Source of the DNA: Flavobacterium pectinovorum
GTDB taxonomy: Bacteria; Bacteroidota; Bacteroidia; Flavobacteriales; Flavobacteriaceae
Length of the DNA stretch: 64,000 bases
Direction: 5' to 3'
Assembly: GCF_900142715.1 (NCBI RefSeq)
Contig: NZ_FRBX01000006.1
Span: 1-64,000, forward strand
A program made the position numbers and the translations under genes. Below, one piece after another: positions 45,479 through 55,025 of the stretch; the stretch's first letter is position 1; the number at the start of each line of letters is the position of its first letter. Below the pieces are notes generated by a model. The model saw only the letters and a list, made by a program, of their open reading frames with translations. It had not been told where the DNA came from and did no database searches.

Positions 45479-47485
45479 ATGAAAAAAAACCTAGTTCTTT
45501 CCGCCGTATTACTTTCTATTACGATCGGATACAGTCAGAAAAATAAAAATGCTTATGAATTGGCTTCGCCAAACGGGCAGAATAAAATCAAATTTGAGTT
45601 AGTAAAAAACGCTCCAAAATATGCTGTATCTCACGGAAAAACCGAAGTGATTACACCATCAGACATGGGATTTTTATTAAAAGGAAATGAAAATTTAAGT
45701 TCTGACTTTGAAGTAAAAAGCGTAAAAAATACTTCTTTTGATGAAACTTGGGAACAAGTTTGGGGCGAGAAGAAAAACATCAGAAACCATTATAATCAGC
45801 TTTCTGTTCAGTTACAGCAAAAAAGCGGAAACAAACGTAAACTTGAAATTCAGTTTCGCGCGTTTGATGACGGAATTGCTTTTAGATATGTGTATCCAAA
45901 ACAAAATGTAAAAGACAGTATTTTCATTATGGATGAAAAAACGACTTTTAACTTAAAAGAAGATGGAAAAGCATGGTGGATTCCGGCAAACAGAGAAAAC
46001 CGCGACGAATATCTTTTTAAAGATGCTGCAGTAAGTACTTTAGATACTGTTTTGACTCCACTTACAATTGAAAGCAAAAGCGGATTAGCATTGAGTTTTC
46101 ACGAAGCAAATTTAGTAGATTTTGCAAGTATGACTTTGGTTAACACAACCGGAACGCAGTTAAAATCAGATTTAGTGCCGTGGGCAGATGGTGTAAAAGT
46201 TCGTGTAAAAGATACGTTTACCTCTTCTTGGAGAACGATTCAGATTGGAGAAAATCCATCAGAATTAATTACTTCTTATTTAATTTTAAATCTGAATGAT
46301 CCAAACAAATTAAAAAACACAGCAAGTTATTTCAAACCATACAAATATTTCGGAATCTGGTGGGGAATGCACATTGGTAAATATACATTTTGGGAAAGCG
46401 ACAAACAAGGCGCAACAACCAAACATGCTGAAGAATATATCGATTTTACAGCAAAAGAAGGATTTCATCATTTATTGATCGAAGGCTGGAACAAAGGCTG
46501 GACACCGGCTTGGTATGAAAACCACATGCACATGTTCAGTTTCACAAAAAGCGCCGACAATTTCGACTTAGAAAAAGTGGTGGATTATGGAAACAAAAAA
46601 GGCGTAGCACTAATTGGTTACCATGAAACAGGTTCAAACTTGATTAATTACTTAAAAGAAGTTGACGAAGGTTTTGCATTGTACAAAAAACTAGGAATGC
46701 ATTCCGTTAAAATTGGTCACGTAGGTTCTAAATTAAACATGAAAGAAAATCACTTCGGACAATTTGGGGTGAATTATTTCAGGTATATTTTAGAAAAAGC
46801 TGCGCAATATGATTTAGCTGTTTTATACCACGAATCAATAAAAGATACCGGAGAAAGAAGAACTTTCCCCAACATGGTTTCGAGAGAAGCAGCACGTGGA
46901 CAAGAATATAACGCCTGGAGCGAAGGAAATCCGCCAAATCACTTAACGATTATTCCGTTTACAAGATTGCTTTCAGGTCCAATGGATTTTACACCTGGAA
47001 TTTTTGATGTTGAGGTAAAACAAGGTTTTCCTGGAAAAAGAGTGCATGGAACAGCAGCACAGCAATTGGCTTTGTATGTAACGATTTATGCACCAATCCA
47101 AATGATGGCAGATTTACCTGAAAACTACGAAGGAAAACCAGCTTTGCAATTCCTAAAAGATGTTCCGACAGATTGGGAAGATACAAAAGTATTAGAAGGA
47201 GCAATTGGACAATATATCACAACAGTTCGTAAAGACAGAAGCAGTGCTGACTGGTATTTAGGAACAATCACAAATGAAAACGCAAGAGATGTAAATGTTG
47301 CTTTATCATTTTTAGATCCAAATGCAACTTACGAAGCGCAGATTTATGCTGATGCCGTAGGAACAGATGAAACACATAATCCAGCAGAAATTGCAATTTC
47401 TAAGAAAACTGTTAAAGCATCAGATTCTCTAAAATTACATTTAGGCGGCGCTGGAGGAACAGCAATTAGATTCAAAAAATTATAA
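45479..47485 (+). CDS. GH97 glycoside hydrolase, inverting (alpha-glucosidase-like) type
   Basis: 668 residues from ATG 45479 (MKKNLVLSAVLLSITIGYSQ signal peptide); the 15 codons upstream are not needed. The N-terminal super-sandwich domain is followed by a TIM barrel with GIWWGMHIGKYTFWES and LLIEGWNKGW. Glu residues of the SusB-like inverting group are E452 in YHESIKDTGERRTFPN and E470/E476 in SREAARGQEYNAW. The retaining alpha-galactosidase Asp is not seen at the VKIGHVG strand. Xyloglucan has no known alpha-glucose, so its target in this locus is unclear. A hairpin at 45421-45451 (ATGAAG...CTTCAT) lies in its leader. Confidence 0.88.
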   Translation: MKKNLVLSAVLLSITIGYSQKNKNAYELASPNGQNKIKFELVKNAPKYAVSHGKTEVITPSDMGFLLKGNENLSSDFEVKSVKNTSFDETWEQVWGEKKNIRNHYNQLSVQLQQKSGNKRKLEIQFRAFDDGIAFRYVYPKQNVKDSIFIMDEKTTFNLKEDGKAWWIPANRENRDEYLFKDAAVSTLDTVLTPLTIESKSGLALSFHEANLVDFASMTLVNTTGTQLKSDLVPWADGVKVRVKDTFTSSWRTIQIGENPSELITSYLILNLNDPNKLKNTASYFKPYKYFGIWWGMHIGKYTFWESDKQGATTKHAEEYIDFTAKEGFHHLLIEGWNKGWTPAWYENHMHMFSFTKSADNFDLEKVVDYGNKKGVALIGYHETGSNLINYLKEVDEGFALYKKLGMHSVKIGHVGSKLNMKENHFGQFGVNYFRYILEKAAQYDLAVLYHESIKDTGERRTFPNMVSREAARGQEYNAWSEGNPPNHLTIIPFTRLLSGPMDFTPGIFDVEVKQGFPGKRVHGTAAQQLALYVTIYAPIQMMADLPENYEGKPALQFLKDVPTDWEDTKVLEGAIGQYITTVRKDRSSADWYLGTITNENARDVNVALSFLDPNATYEAQIYADAVGTDETHNPAEIAISKKTVKASDSLKLHLGGAGGTAIRFKKL

Positions 47486-47511
47486 TTATAGAAAAATAGA
47501 TATAGATTGTC

Positions 47512-47544
47512 AAACCCGACAGGTTTTAAAAACCTGTCGGGTTT
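47512..47544. repeat. Dispersed AAACCCGACAGG hairpin
   Basis: Arms AAACCCGACAGGTTTT and AAAACCTGTCGGGTTT, the same element as in the 24 kb array and at 59826. It lies between GH97 and GH3. Confidence 0.8.
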
Positions 47545-47564
47545 AAATAACCACGACTTTTTAA

Positions 47565-49721
47565 ATGAAAAATCTCATTCTGCATATCGTTTTTCTTTTG
47601 TCGGTCAATTTGATGTTGTCACAGCAAAAACAATATCCTTTTCAGGATTCTAAATTAGATACTGAAAAGCGTATTGATAATTTGTTGTCATTGATGACAC
47701 TCGATGAAAAAGTTCAGGCTTTGAGCACAAATCCATCGATAAAAAGATTAGGCGTTACAGGAACAGGTCATGTAGAAGGTTTGCTCGGTTTGGCACTTGG
47801 CGGGCCGGGCGAATGGGGCGGAAAAAATAAAGAGCCATTAACAACAACTACTTTTCCTCAGGCTTATGGTTTAGGAGAAATGTGGGATGTTGATTTACTT
47901 CAAAAAGTGGCAGAGGTTGAAGGTTATGAAGCGCGATATGCTTTTCAAAAATACCATCGTGGCGGATTAGTCGTTCGGGCTCCAAATGCAGACATTGCAA
48001 GAGATCCGCGTTGGGGTCGTACGGAAGAAAGTTACGGAGAAGATGCTTTTTTTAACGGAACAATGACCGTTGCATTTGTAAAAGGATTGCAAGGAAATAA
48101 TCCAAAATATTGGCAAACGGCTGCGTTAATGAAACATTTTCTGGCCAACAGCAACGAAGATGGAAGAACCTATACTTCATCTGATTTTGATGAAAGATTA
48201 TGGAGAGAATATTATGCTTTGCCTTTTCAAATGGGCGTTGTTGATGGAGGATCTCGTGCTTATATGGCAGCTTACAATAAAGTAAATGGCATTCCGGCAA
48301 TGGTTCACCCAATGCTGAAAAATATTACCCAAAAAGAATGGGGACAAAACGGAATCATTTGTACAGATGGAGGCGCATTCAAATTATTGCTTTCAGATCA
48401 TAAATATTATGCTGATAAATATCTCGGAGCTGCTGCAGCCATAAAAGCAGGAATTAATCAGTTTTTAGATGAATATACGGAAGCAGTTTATGGTGCACTT
48501 TCGCATGGATATTTAAAAGAAAAAGATATTGATGCTGTTATTCGCGGAGATTATCGGGTAATGATTCAACTGGGAATGTTGGATGTTTCAGATGAAAATC
48601 CGTATGCAAAAATCGGAACCGGAAAAGATACTATTGATCCTTGGAAAACAGAAGCACATAAAAAAATCGCTTTAGAAGCAACACAAAAATCCATTGTTTT
48701 GCTTAAAAATGATGCTCAATTTTTGCCTTTACAAAAAGATAAATTAAAAACGATTGCAATAATAGGAAATCGTGCTGATGAAGTACTTCTGGATTGGTAC
48801 AGCGGAACGCCACCTTATATTATTACACCTTTACAGGGAATTAAAAATAAGTTGGGAAACAATGTTGAAATTCTATATGCTAAAAATAACATTGACGGCA
48901 AAGCGGCTGCAATAGCAAAAAAAGCAGATGCAGTTATTGTCATCGTCGGAAATCATCCGGTTTGTAATGCAGGCTGGGCAAATTGTCCCGTGCCAAGCGA
49001 AGGCAAAGAATCTGTCGATCGTCAATCACTGACTTTAGAGCAGGAAGATTTAATCAAAATTGTGTATCAGGCAAATCCTAAAACAGTTGTAGCATTGATA
49101 AGCAGTTTTCCTTATGCCATAAACTGGACACAAGAACACTTGCCGGCAATTGTACACATGACACAAAACAGTCAGGAAACAGGAACCGCTTTGGCCGATG
49201 TTTTATTTGGAGATTATAATCCGGCCGGACGATTAACACAAACCTGGGTTAGGGATATAACTGATCTGCCTGAATTATTAGATTACAATATTCGAAACGG
49301 CAGAACTTACATGTATTTTAAAGGGAAACCTTTATATGCTTTTGGTCATGGTTTAAGTTACACGACTTTCAAATACAATTCTATTGAAACAAACTCAGAA
49401 AGCATTTCTAAAAATGGTGAAGTAAAAGTTACAGTTTCTGTTACCAATACAGGAACCAAAGACGGAGATGAGGTAATTCAGTTGTATGTAAAACAATTGC
49501 AGTCAAAAGTAGAACGTCCTGAAAAAGAATTAAAAGCATTTCAGCGTGTTTTCTTTAAAGCAGGAGAAACGAAGAATGTTTCTTTGGTTTTGAAAGCCAA
49601 AGATTTAGAATACTGGAATACAGCAAAACAACAATTTGAATTAGAAAACAATACAATTGAAATTCAAACAGGAAGTGCTTCGGATAAAATTCTGCTGAAC
49701 AAAAAAATAACAGTGAAATAA
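47565..49721 (+). CDS. GH3 beta-xylosidase-like enzyme
   Basis: 718 residues; signal peptide MKNLILHIVFLLSVNLMLSQ. GH3 two-domain architecture plus C-terminal fibronectin-III-like domain (VKVTVSVTNTGTKDGDEVIQ). The nucleophile is D268 in GIICTDGGAF; the TDGG context resembles beta-xylosidase/arabinofuranosidase members rather than SDW beta-glucosidases. KHFLANSNEDGR is the conserved KH motif region. APNADIARDPRWGRTEESYGED is the standard substrate-binding stretch. Probably cleaves beta-xylosyl or related residues in the periplasm. 6 bases before the GH39 gene, hence co-transcribed. Confidence 0.88.
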   Translation: MKNLILHIVFLLSVNLMLSQQKQYPFQDSKLDTEKRIDNLLSLMTLDEKVQALSTNPSIKRLGVTGTGHVEGLLGLALGGPGEWGGKNKEPLTTTTFPQAYGLGEMWDVDLLQKVAEVEGYEARYAFQKYHRGGLVVRAPNADIARDPRWGRTEESYGEDAFFNGTMTVAFVKGLQGNNPKYWQTAALMKHFLANSNEDGRTYTSSDFDERLWREYYALPFQMGVVDGGSRAYMAAYNKVNGIPAMVHPMLKNITQKEWGQNGIICTDGGAFKLLLSDHKYYADKYLGAAAAIKAGINQFLDEYTEAVYGALSHGYLKEKDIDAVIRGDYRVMIQLGMLDVSDENPYAKIGTGKDTIDPWKTEAHKKIALEATQKSIVLLKNDAQFLPLQKDKLKTIAIIGNRADEVLLDWYSGTPPYIITPLQGIKNKLGNNVEILYAKNNIDGKAAAIAKKADAVIVIVGNHPVCNAGWANCPVPSEGKESVDRQSLTLEQEDLIKIVYQANPKTVVALISSFPYAINWTQEHLPAIVHMTQNSQETGTALADVLFGDYNPAGRLTQTWVRDITDLPELLDYNIRNGRTYMYFKGKPLYAFGHGLSYTTFKYNSIETNSESISKNGEVKVTVSVTNTGTKDGDEVIQLYVKQLQSKVERPEKELKAFQRVFFKAGETKNVSLVLKAKDLEYWNTAKQQFELENNTIEIQTGSASDKILLNKKITVK

Positions 49722-49727
49722 TTTACA

Positions 49728-51305
49728 ATGAAAAAAAATCTAACGATACTCTTTATTTTGCTTTCTCTAATCAACGTTCCGTTGTTTGGACAAAATGCTG
49801 CTGAAAACAGAACCATAAAAGTTGATTATAATAAAACTGCAGGAAAACTGAACACCATGTTTAAGGAATGTATTGGTGCCGGAAGAGCAAACGAAGGTTT
49901 ACGTGCTGATTGGCAACAGCAATTGGCAATGACCAAAAAAGAATGCGATTTTAAATACATCAGAATGCACGGTTTATTGTCTGATGATATGGCAGTTTAC
50001 AGAGAAGATTCAAAAGGAAATCCAGAATACAATTATCAATATATCGATGCTTTGTATGATTTTCTTTTAAGTATTAAAGTAAAACCTTTTGTAGAATTAG
50101 GATTTATGCCTAATGCTTTGGCAAGTGGAAAAGAAACTATTTTTTGGTGGAAAGGAAATGTAACACCTCCAAAAGATTATAAAAAATGGGAAGATTTAAT
50201 TCGAAACCTAACCCAGCATTTCAAAGAACGTTACGGAGACGAAGAAGTAAAAACCTGGTATTTTGAAGTTTGGAATGAACCAAATTTATCTCCGGGTTTC
50301 TGGACAGGAACTCAGGCAGAATATTTTAAACTTTACGAATACGCAGCGCGAGGCATAAAAAGTGTAAATCCTGCATACAAAGTAGGCGGTCCGGCAACGG
50401 CAGGCGCAGGCTGGGTTCCGGAAACAATCGATTTTTGTGCTAAAAATAATGTGCCTTTAGATTTTATTTCAACACATACTTACGGCGTAAAACAAGGATA
50501 TTTAGACGAATTCGGAACTTCTGGAACGGTTTTGAATAAAGAAGATTCCAGTATAAGTGGTGAAGTAATTACGTCTCGCGAGCAAATTTCAAATTCGGCT
50601 AAGCCAAAATTAGAATTGCATTATACAGAATGGAGTTCATCTTATACGCCGGCAGATCCTATTCACGATAGTTATCATTCGGCAGCTTATATTTTGCAGA
50701 AATTAAAACAAGTTGGCAATGCGGCAAACTCAATGTCATATTGGGTTTTTACCGATATTTTTGAAGAACCGGGTCCAAGATTCACGCCTTTTCACGGTGG
50801 TTTCGGATTATTAAATACGCAGGGAATTAAAAAACCGGCTTATTTCTCTTATGCTTTTTTGAACAAATTAGGAGAAACAGAATTTCAAAATAAAGACACT
50901 TCTTCATGGGCGACAAAAAATGAAAAAGGCGATGTTCAATTATTAGTTTGGGATTTTACCAATACACATCCGGGAGATTCTGTCAATAATCAAACGTATT
51001 ATATAAAAGATTTACCGTCGAAACCAAAAGGAAATTTAAAAATTGAATTGGAAGGTCTCAAAAAAGGAAAATACAATTTAGAAATCTACAAAGTAGGCTA
51101 TAAATCGAACGACGCTTACGCGGATTATCTGGCCATGGGAAAACCAAGTCAGTTAACACGCGATCAGGTAAATACAATCAAACAAAAAAACAATGGTGCT
51201 TTGTGGGCGAGTGAAAAAGTAACCATTGATGCAAAAGGAACTTTTAGCAAAGATTTAAAAATCAATGAGAATGATGTTTTCTTATTGAATTTTGTGAAGC
51301 TTTAA
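49728..51305 (+). CDS. GH39 beta-xylosidase-like enzyme
   Basis: 525 residues; signal peptide ending near VPLFGQ. (beta/alpha)8 barrel with acid/base E184 in FEVWNEPNLSPGFW and nucleophile E301 in ELHYTEWSSSY, plus FISTHTYG between them. C-terminal beta-sandwich with QLLVWDFTNTHPG. GH39 clan GH-A enzymes are mainly beta-xylosidases, retaining mechanism. The tight link to the preceding GH3 (6-base gap) suggests the pair process xylosyl linkages beyond the simple alpha-xylose of xyloglucan, such as xylan fragments or unusual side chains; this is inference. Confidence 0.88.
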   Translation: MKKNLTILFILLSLINVPLFGQNAAENRTIKVDYNKTAGKLNTMFKECIGAGRANEGLRADWQQQLAMTKKECDFKYIRMHGLLSDDMAVYREDSKGNPEYNYQYIDALYDFLLSIKVKPFVELGFMPNALASGKETIFWWKGNVTPPKDYKKWEDLIRNLTQHFKERYGDEEVKTWYFEVWNEPNLSPGFWTGTQAEYFKLYEYAARGIKSVNPAYKVGGPATAGAGWVPETIDFCAKNNVPLDFISTHTYGVKQGYLDEFGTSGTVLNKEDSSISGEVITSREQISNSAKPKLELHYTEWSSSYTPADPIHDSYHSAAYILQKLKQVGNAANSMSYWVFTDIFEEPGPRFTPFHGGFGLLNTQGIKKPAYFSYAFLNKLGETEFQNKDTSSWATKNEKGDVQLLVWDFTNTHPGDSVNNQTYYIKDLPSKPKGNLKIELEGLKKGKYNLEIYKVGYKSNDAYADYLAMGKPSQLTRDQVNTIKQKNNGALWASEKVTIDAKGTFSKDLKINENDVFLLNFVKL

Positions 51306-51346
51306 TTTCTAAAAAACAAACTATCAAAAACTAAAATTTATTAAGC

Positions 51347-53587
51347 ATGAAAAACAAAATTTTATACCTGTCAGCAGCATTGGCTTTTGCAGTATTTACA
51401 TCTTGTAAGAGTGATGTAAAAACCACAGATTCTGAAACAGCAGAAAAAGAATACAAAGGGAAAGAAATTGGATCTGAGTTTGATGCAGAAATCGACAAGT
51501 TGGTTTCTCAAATGACATTGGAGGAAAAAATAGGAATGTTACATGGAAATAGCATGTTTACTTCTGGCGGTGTAAAACGTTTGGGGATTCCGGAATTGAA
51601 AATGGCAGATGGACCACTTGGTGTTCGTGAAGAAATTTCGCGTGACAATTGGGCTCCGGCAGGTTTAACAAATGATTTTGCAACTTATTACCCAGCAGGC
51701 GGCGGACTTGCTGCAACATGGAATGCTGACATGGCATATACTTTCGGGAACAGCCTTGGGCAGGAAATGCGCGCAAGAGATAAAGATATGCTGCTTTCAC
51801 CAGCCATAAATATCGTAAGAACACCGCTTGGAGGAAGAACATACGAATATATGTCTGAAGATCCGTTTTTGAACAAAAAAATTGCTGTGCCATTAATTGT
51901 TGGTTTACAAGACAATGATGTTATGGCTTGCGTAAAACATTATGCTGCAAACAATCAGGAAACAAATCGTGATTTTGTAGATGTTCAAATTGACGAACGT
52001 ACACTTCGTGAAATTTATTTACCGGCTTTTGAAGCTTCAATAAAAGAAGCGCATGCATACAGCGTAATGGGCGCTTACAATAAATTTAGAGGCGAATATT
52101 TATGTGAAAACGATTATATGCTAAACAAAATTCTTCGTGACGAATGGGGATTTAAAGGCGTTGTAGTTTCAGACTGGGCTGCTGTGCATTCGACAGTAAA
52201 ATCTTTAAATAGCGGATTGGATATTGAAATGGGAACTCCAAAACCATTCAACGAATTTTTCCTTGCCGATAAATTAATCGCTGCAGCAAAAAACAAAGAA
52301 ATCTCAGAAGCAGAATTGGACAAACACGTAAAAAGAATTTTACGCACTTTGTTTCAGGTAAAAGCAATGGGAAGTCAAAGTAAAGACCGTGCAAAAGGAA
52401 GTATTGCAACCGACGCACATTATCAGGATGCTTATAAAATTGCAGCAGAAGCGATAGTTTTATTGAAGAATGAAAACAATGCTTTACCATTAAAATTGGA
52501 CGGAGTTAAATCTATCGCGGTAATTGGAAACAATGCAACGAAGAAAAACGCGCTTGGCGGATTTGGTGCAGGTGTAAAAACAAAAAGAGAAGTTACACCG
52601 CTTGAGGGTTTAAAAAACAGATTGCCATCTTCAGTAAAAATTAATTATGCTGAAGGATATTTAGAGCGTTACGACGAAAAGAATAAAGGAAACTTAGGAA
52701 ATATTACATCAAATGGTCCGGTAACAATCGATCAGTTAGATCCTGCAAAAGTTCAGGAAGCGGTTGAAGCGGCTAAAAAATCGGATGTTGCGATTATTTT
52801 TGCAGGCTCAAACCGTGATTACGAAACAGAAGCTTCTGATCGTAGAAACCTGAAATTACCATTTGGACAAGAAGAATTAATTCAGAAAGTATTAGCCGTA
52901 AATCCAAGAACAATTGTTGTTTTTGTTGCCGGAGCGCCTTTTGAGATTGAAAATATCAGCAAAAAAAGTTCAGCTGTAGTATGGACATGGTTTAATGGTT
53001 CAGAAGGAGGAAATGCTTTGGCAGATGTACTTTTAGGAAAAGTAAATCCGTCTGGAAAATTGCCTTGGACAATGCCTAAAAATATTATGGATTCTCCAGC
53101 GCACGCTACAAACAGTTTCCCTGGAGGAAAAACAGTAAATTATGCAGAAGGAATTTTGGTAGGATACCGTTGGTTTGATACTAAAAATATTGCGCCATTA
53201 TTTCCTTTTGGATACGGATTATCGTATACGACTTTTGGTTTTGAAAATGCAAAAACAGACAAAACTACTTATGCGCAAGACGAAACGATTACAGTTTCTG
53301 TTGATGTAAAAAACACCGGAAAAGTTGACGGAAAAGAAGTTGTTCAGTTGTACTCTTCAAAATCAGATTCAAAAATTACGCGTGCTGCACAAGAATTGAA
53401 AGGTTTCCAAAAAACATTGGTAAAATCGGGAAGTTCAGAAACAGTAACGATTAAAGTTCCGGTAAAAGAATTGGCTTACTATGATGTAACTGCTAAAAAA
53501 TGGACGGTTGAACCAGGAAAATACACTTTGAAATTAGGAAATTCTTCAAGAGATATAAAAAATGAACTTGTTGTAACAATTAAATAA
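51347..53587 (+). CDS. GH3 beta-glucosidase-type lipoprotein
   Basis: 746 residues; lipobox FTSCKSD, with Lys after Cys (likely periplasmic-facing). GH3 with nucleophile D276 in VVVSDWAAVH, the beta-glucosidase-type SDW context, and KHYAANNQETNR. The second domain has DRRNLKLPFGQEELIQ, and the C-terminal fibronectin-III-like domain VSVDVKNTGKVDGKEVVQ. It would cleave the beta-1,4-glucosyl backbone from the non-reducing end after GH31 removes xylose. A terminator follows at 53601. Confidence 0.9.
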   Translation: MKNKILYLSAALAFAVFTSCKSDVKTTDSETAEKEYKGKEIGSEFDAEIDKLVSQMTLEEKIGMLHGNSMFTSGGVKRLGIPELKMADGPLGVREEISRDNWAPAGLTNDFATYYPAGGGLAATWNADMAYTFGNSLGQEMRARDKDMLLSPAINIVRTPLGGRTYEYMSEDPFLNKKIAVPLIVGLQDNDVMACVKHYAANNQETNRDFVDVQIDERTLREIYLPAFEASIKEAHAYSVMGAYNKFRGEYLCENDYMLNKILRDEWGFKGVVVSDWAAVHSTVKSLNSGLDIEMGTPKPFNEFFLADKLIAAAKNKEISEAELDKHVKRILRTLFQVKAMGSQSKDRAKGSIATDAHYQDAYKIAAEAIVLLKNENNALPLKLDGVKSIAVIGNNATKKNALGGFGAGVKTKREVTPLEGLKNRLPSSVKINYAEGYLERYDEKNKGNLGNITSNGPVTIDQLDPAKVQEAVEAAKKSDVAIIFAGSNRDYETEASDRRNLKLPFGQEELIQKVLAVNPRTIVVFVAGAPFEIENISKKSSAVVWTWFNGSEGGNALADVLLGKVNPSGKLPWTMPKNIMDSPAHATNSFPGGKTVNYAEGILVGYRWFDTKNIAPLFPFGYGLSYTTFGFENAKTDKTTYAQDETITVSVDVKNTGKVDGKEVVQLYSSKSDSKITRAAQELKGFQKTLVKSGSSETVTIKVPVKELAYYDVTAKKWTVEPGKYTLKLGNSSRDIKNELVVTIK

Positions 53588-53600
53588 AGCTTGAAACATT

Positions 53601-53635
53601 AATGCTCTTTGATTTTTATTGAAGAGCATTTTTTA
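53601..53635 (+). terminator. Terminator between GH3 and GH5 genes
   Basis: Arms AATGCTCTT and AAGAGCATT followed by TTTTT; suggests GH5 is a separate or attenuated transcript. Confidence 0.75.
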
Positions 53636-53694
53636 ATAAATAAAAAATGAAGTTGCCTGAATAAAACTTATAACTAACTATTAAACCACACCAA

Positions 53695-54933
53695 ATGAAA
53701 AACACTGTAAAACGTTATCTGTTAAGCACCGCATTATGTTTTTCTTTTTTAAGTCTCTGGGCTTGCAGTTCAGATAAAGAAGAAACAAAACAAGAACAAA
53801 AAATTGTAGCTGAGGGCTTATATCCAAGTTACAATACAAACCCAATCCCTGCAGATGCAAGCGGAATGTCAAGTACAGCCGTGCAATTAGCAGCCAAAAT
53901 AAAATTAGGCTGGAACATCGGGAACACGCTTGAAGCAACCGGAGGAGAAACAGCGTGGGGAAATCCTAAAGTAACCAAAGCACTTATCGACGCCGTTAAG
54001 GCAAACGGTTTTAATGCAATTCGAATTCCGTGTTCGTGGAACCAGTATTTAGAAAATTCGGCTACAGCCAAAATCAAAACAGACTGGCTAAACAGAGTAA
54101 AAGAAGTAGTGCAATATTGCGTAGATAACGATATGTATGTGGTTGTAAACATCCATTGGGACGGTGGCTGGCTGGAAAACAATATTACCGAAGCCAAAAA
54201 AGTAGAAAACAATGCCAAACAAAAAGCTTTTTGGGAACAAATTGCAACACAGTTACGTGGTTTTGATGAGCATGTACTTTTTGCCAGTGCCAATGAACCA
54301 GCAGTTGAAGATGCTGCACAAATGGCAGTTTTAACTTCATATCACCAGACTTTTATTGATGCCGTTCGTTCTACCGGAGGAAAAAATGCCAATCGTGTTT
54401 TAGTAATTCAGGGACCAACAACAGATATCGAAAAAACAAATAAACTAATGTTGACATTGCCAACAGATAAAGTGGCAAACAAAATGATGGTAGAAGTACA
54501 TTACTATTCACCATGGAATTTTGCCGGTTTAACCAAAGATGAAACCTGGGGAAAAATGTTTTATTATTGGGGAGCAAATTTCCATTCAGCAACAGATACA
54601 GAACGAAATGCAAGTTGGGGAGAAGAAGCAGATTTAGAGAAAAACTTCAAATTAATGAAAACCCAATTTGTAGATAAAGGAATTCCTGTTTTGTTAGGAG
54701 AATTTGGCGCCATTCGCAGAACAACTTTAACCGGCGATGCCTTAACTTTACATTTGGCTTCAAGAGCTTATTATTTAAAAACAGTTGTTAAAACTGCTAC
54801 AGCAAACGGATTATTACCTTTTTATTGGGACGAAGGAAGTTTAGGAGACAAAGGTTTCGGAATCTTTAAAAGAAGCGATAATAGCGTTTTTGATACTCAG
54901 GCTTTAACAGCTTTAAAAGAAGGATTGCAGTAA
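53695..54933 (+). CDS. GH5 endo-beta-1,4-glucanase / xyloglucanase lipoprotein
   Basis: 412 residues; lipobox LWACSSDKEE, whose Ser/Asp/Glu-rich post-Cys stretch favours surface exposure. TIM barrel of the GH5_4-like type: LGWNIGNTLEATGGETAWGN, IRIPCSW, VVNIHWDGGW, acid/base E201 in ASANEPAV, HYYSPWNFAGL, nucleophile E336 in LLGEFGAI, and FYWDEG. It is the only endo-acting enzyme of the locus, hence the likely backbone cutter at the cell surface. A GH5_4 assignment, and so xyloglucan specificity, is inferred from motifs and neighbours. Its leader shares TAACTAACTAT with susC. Confidence 0.9.
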   Translation: MKNTVKRYLLSTALCFSFLSLWACSSDKEETKQEQKIVAEGLYPSYNTNPIPADASGMSSTAVQLAAKIKLGWNIGNTLEATGGETAWGNPKVTKALIDAVKANGFNAIRIPCSWNQYLENSATAKIKTDWLNRVKEVVQYCVDNDMYVVVNIHWDGGWLENNITEAKKVENNAKQKAFWEQIATQLRGFDEHVLFASANEPAVEDAAQMAVLTSYHQTFIDAVRSTGGKNANRVLVIQGPTTDIEKTNKLMLTLPTDKVANKMMVEVHYYSPWNFAGLTKDETWGKMFYYWGANFHSATDTERNASWGEEADLEKNFKLMKTQFVDKGIPVLLGEFGAIRRTTLTGDALTLHLASRAYYLKTVVKTATANGLLPFYWDEGSLGDKGFGIFKRSDNSVFDTQALTALKEGLQ

Positions 54934-54945
54934 AAATTAAAATTC

Positions 54946-55020
54946 ACCATATAAGTGATATAAGTAAATGTAAGTTTTTTATTCGGTATAACTTATATTT
55001 ACTTATATCACTTATATGGT
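54946..55020. repeat. Very long hairpin between GH5 and CE20 genes
   Basis: 31-base arms (ACCATATAAGTGATATAAG... and its complement) with one mismatch and a 13-base loop, filling most of the 92-base gap. No T run follows on +; it may terminate GH5, stabilise the message, or be an element insertion. Confidence 0.8.
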
Positions 55021-55025
55021 TTAAA

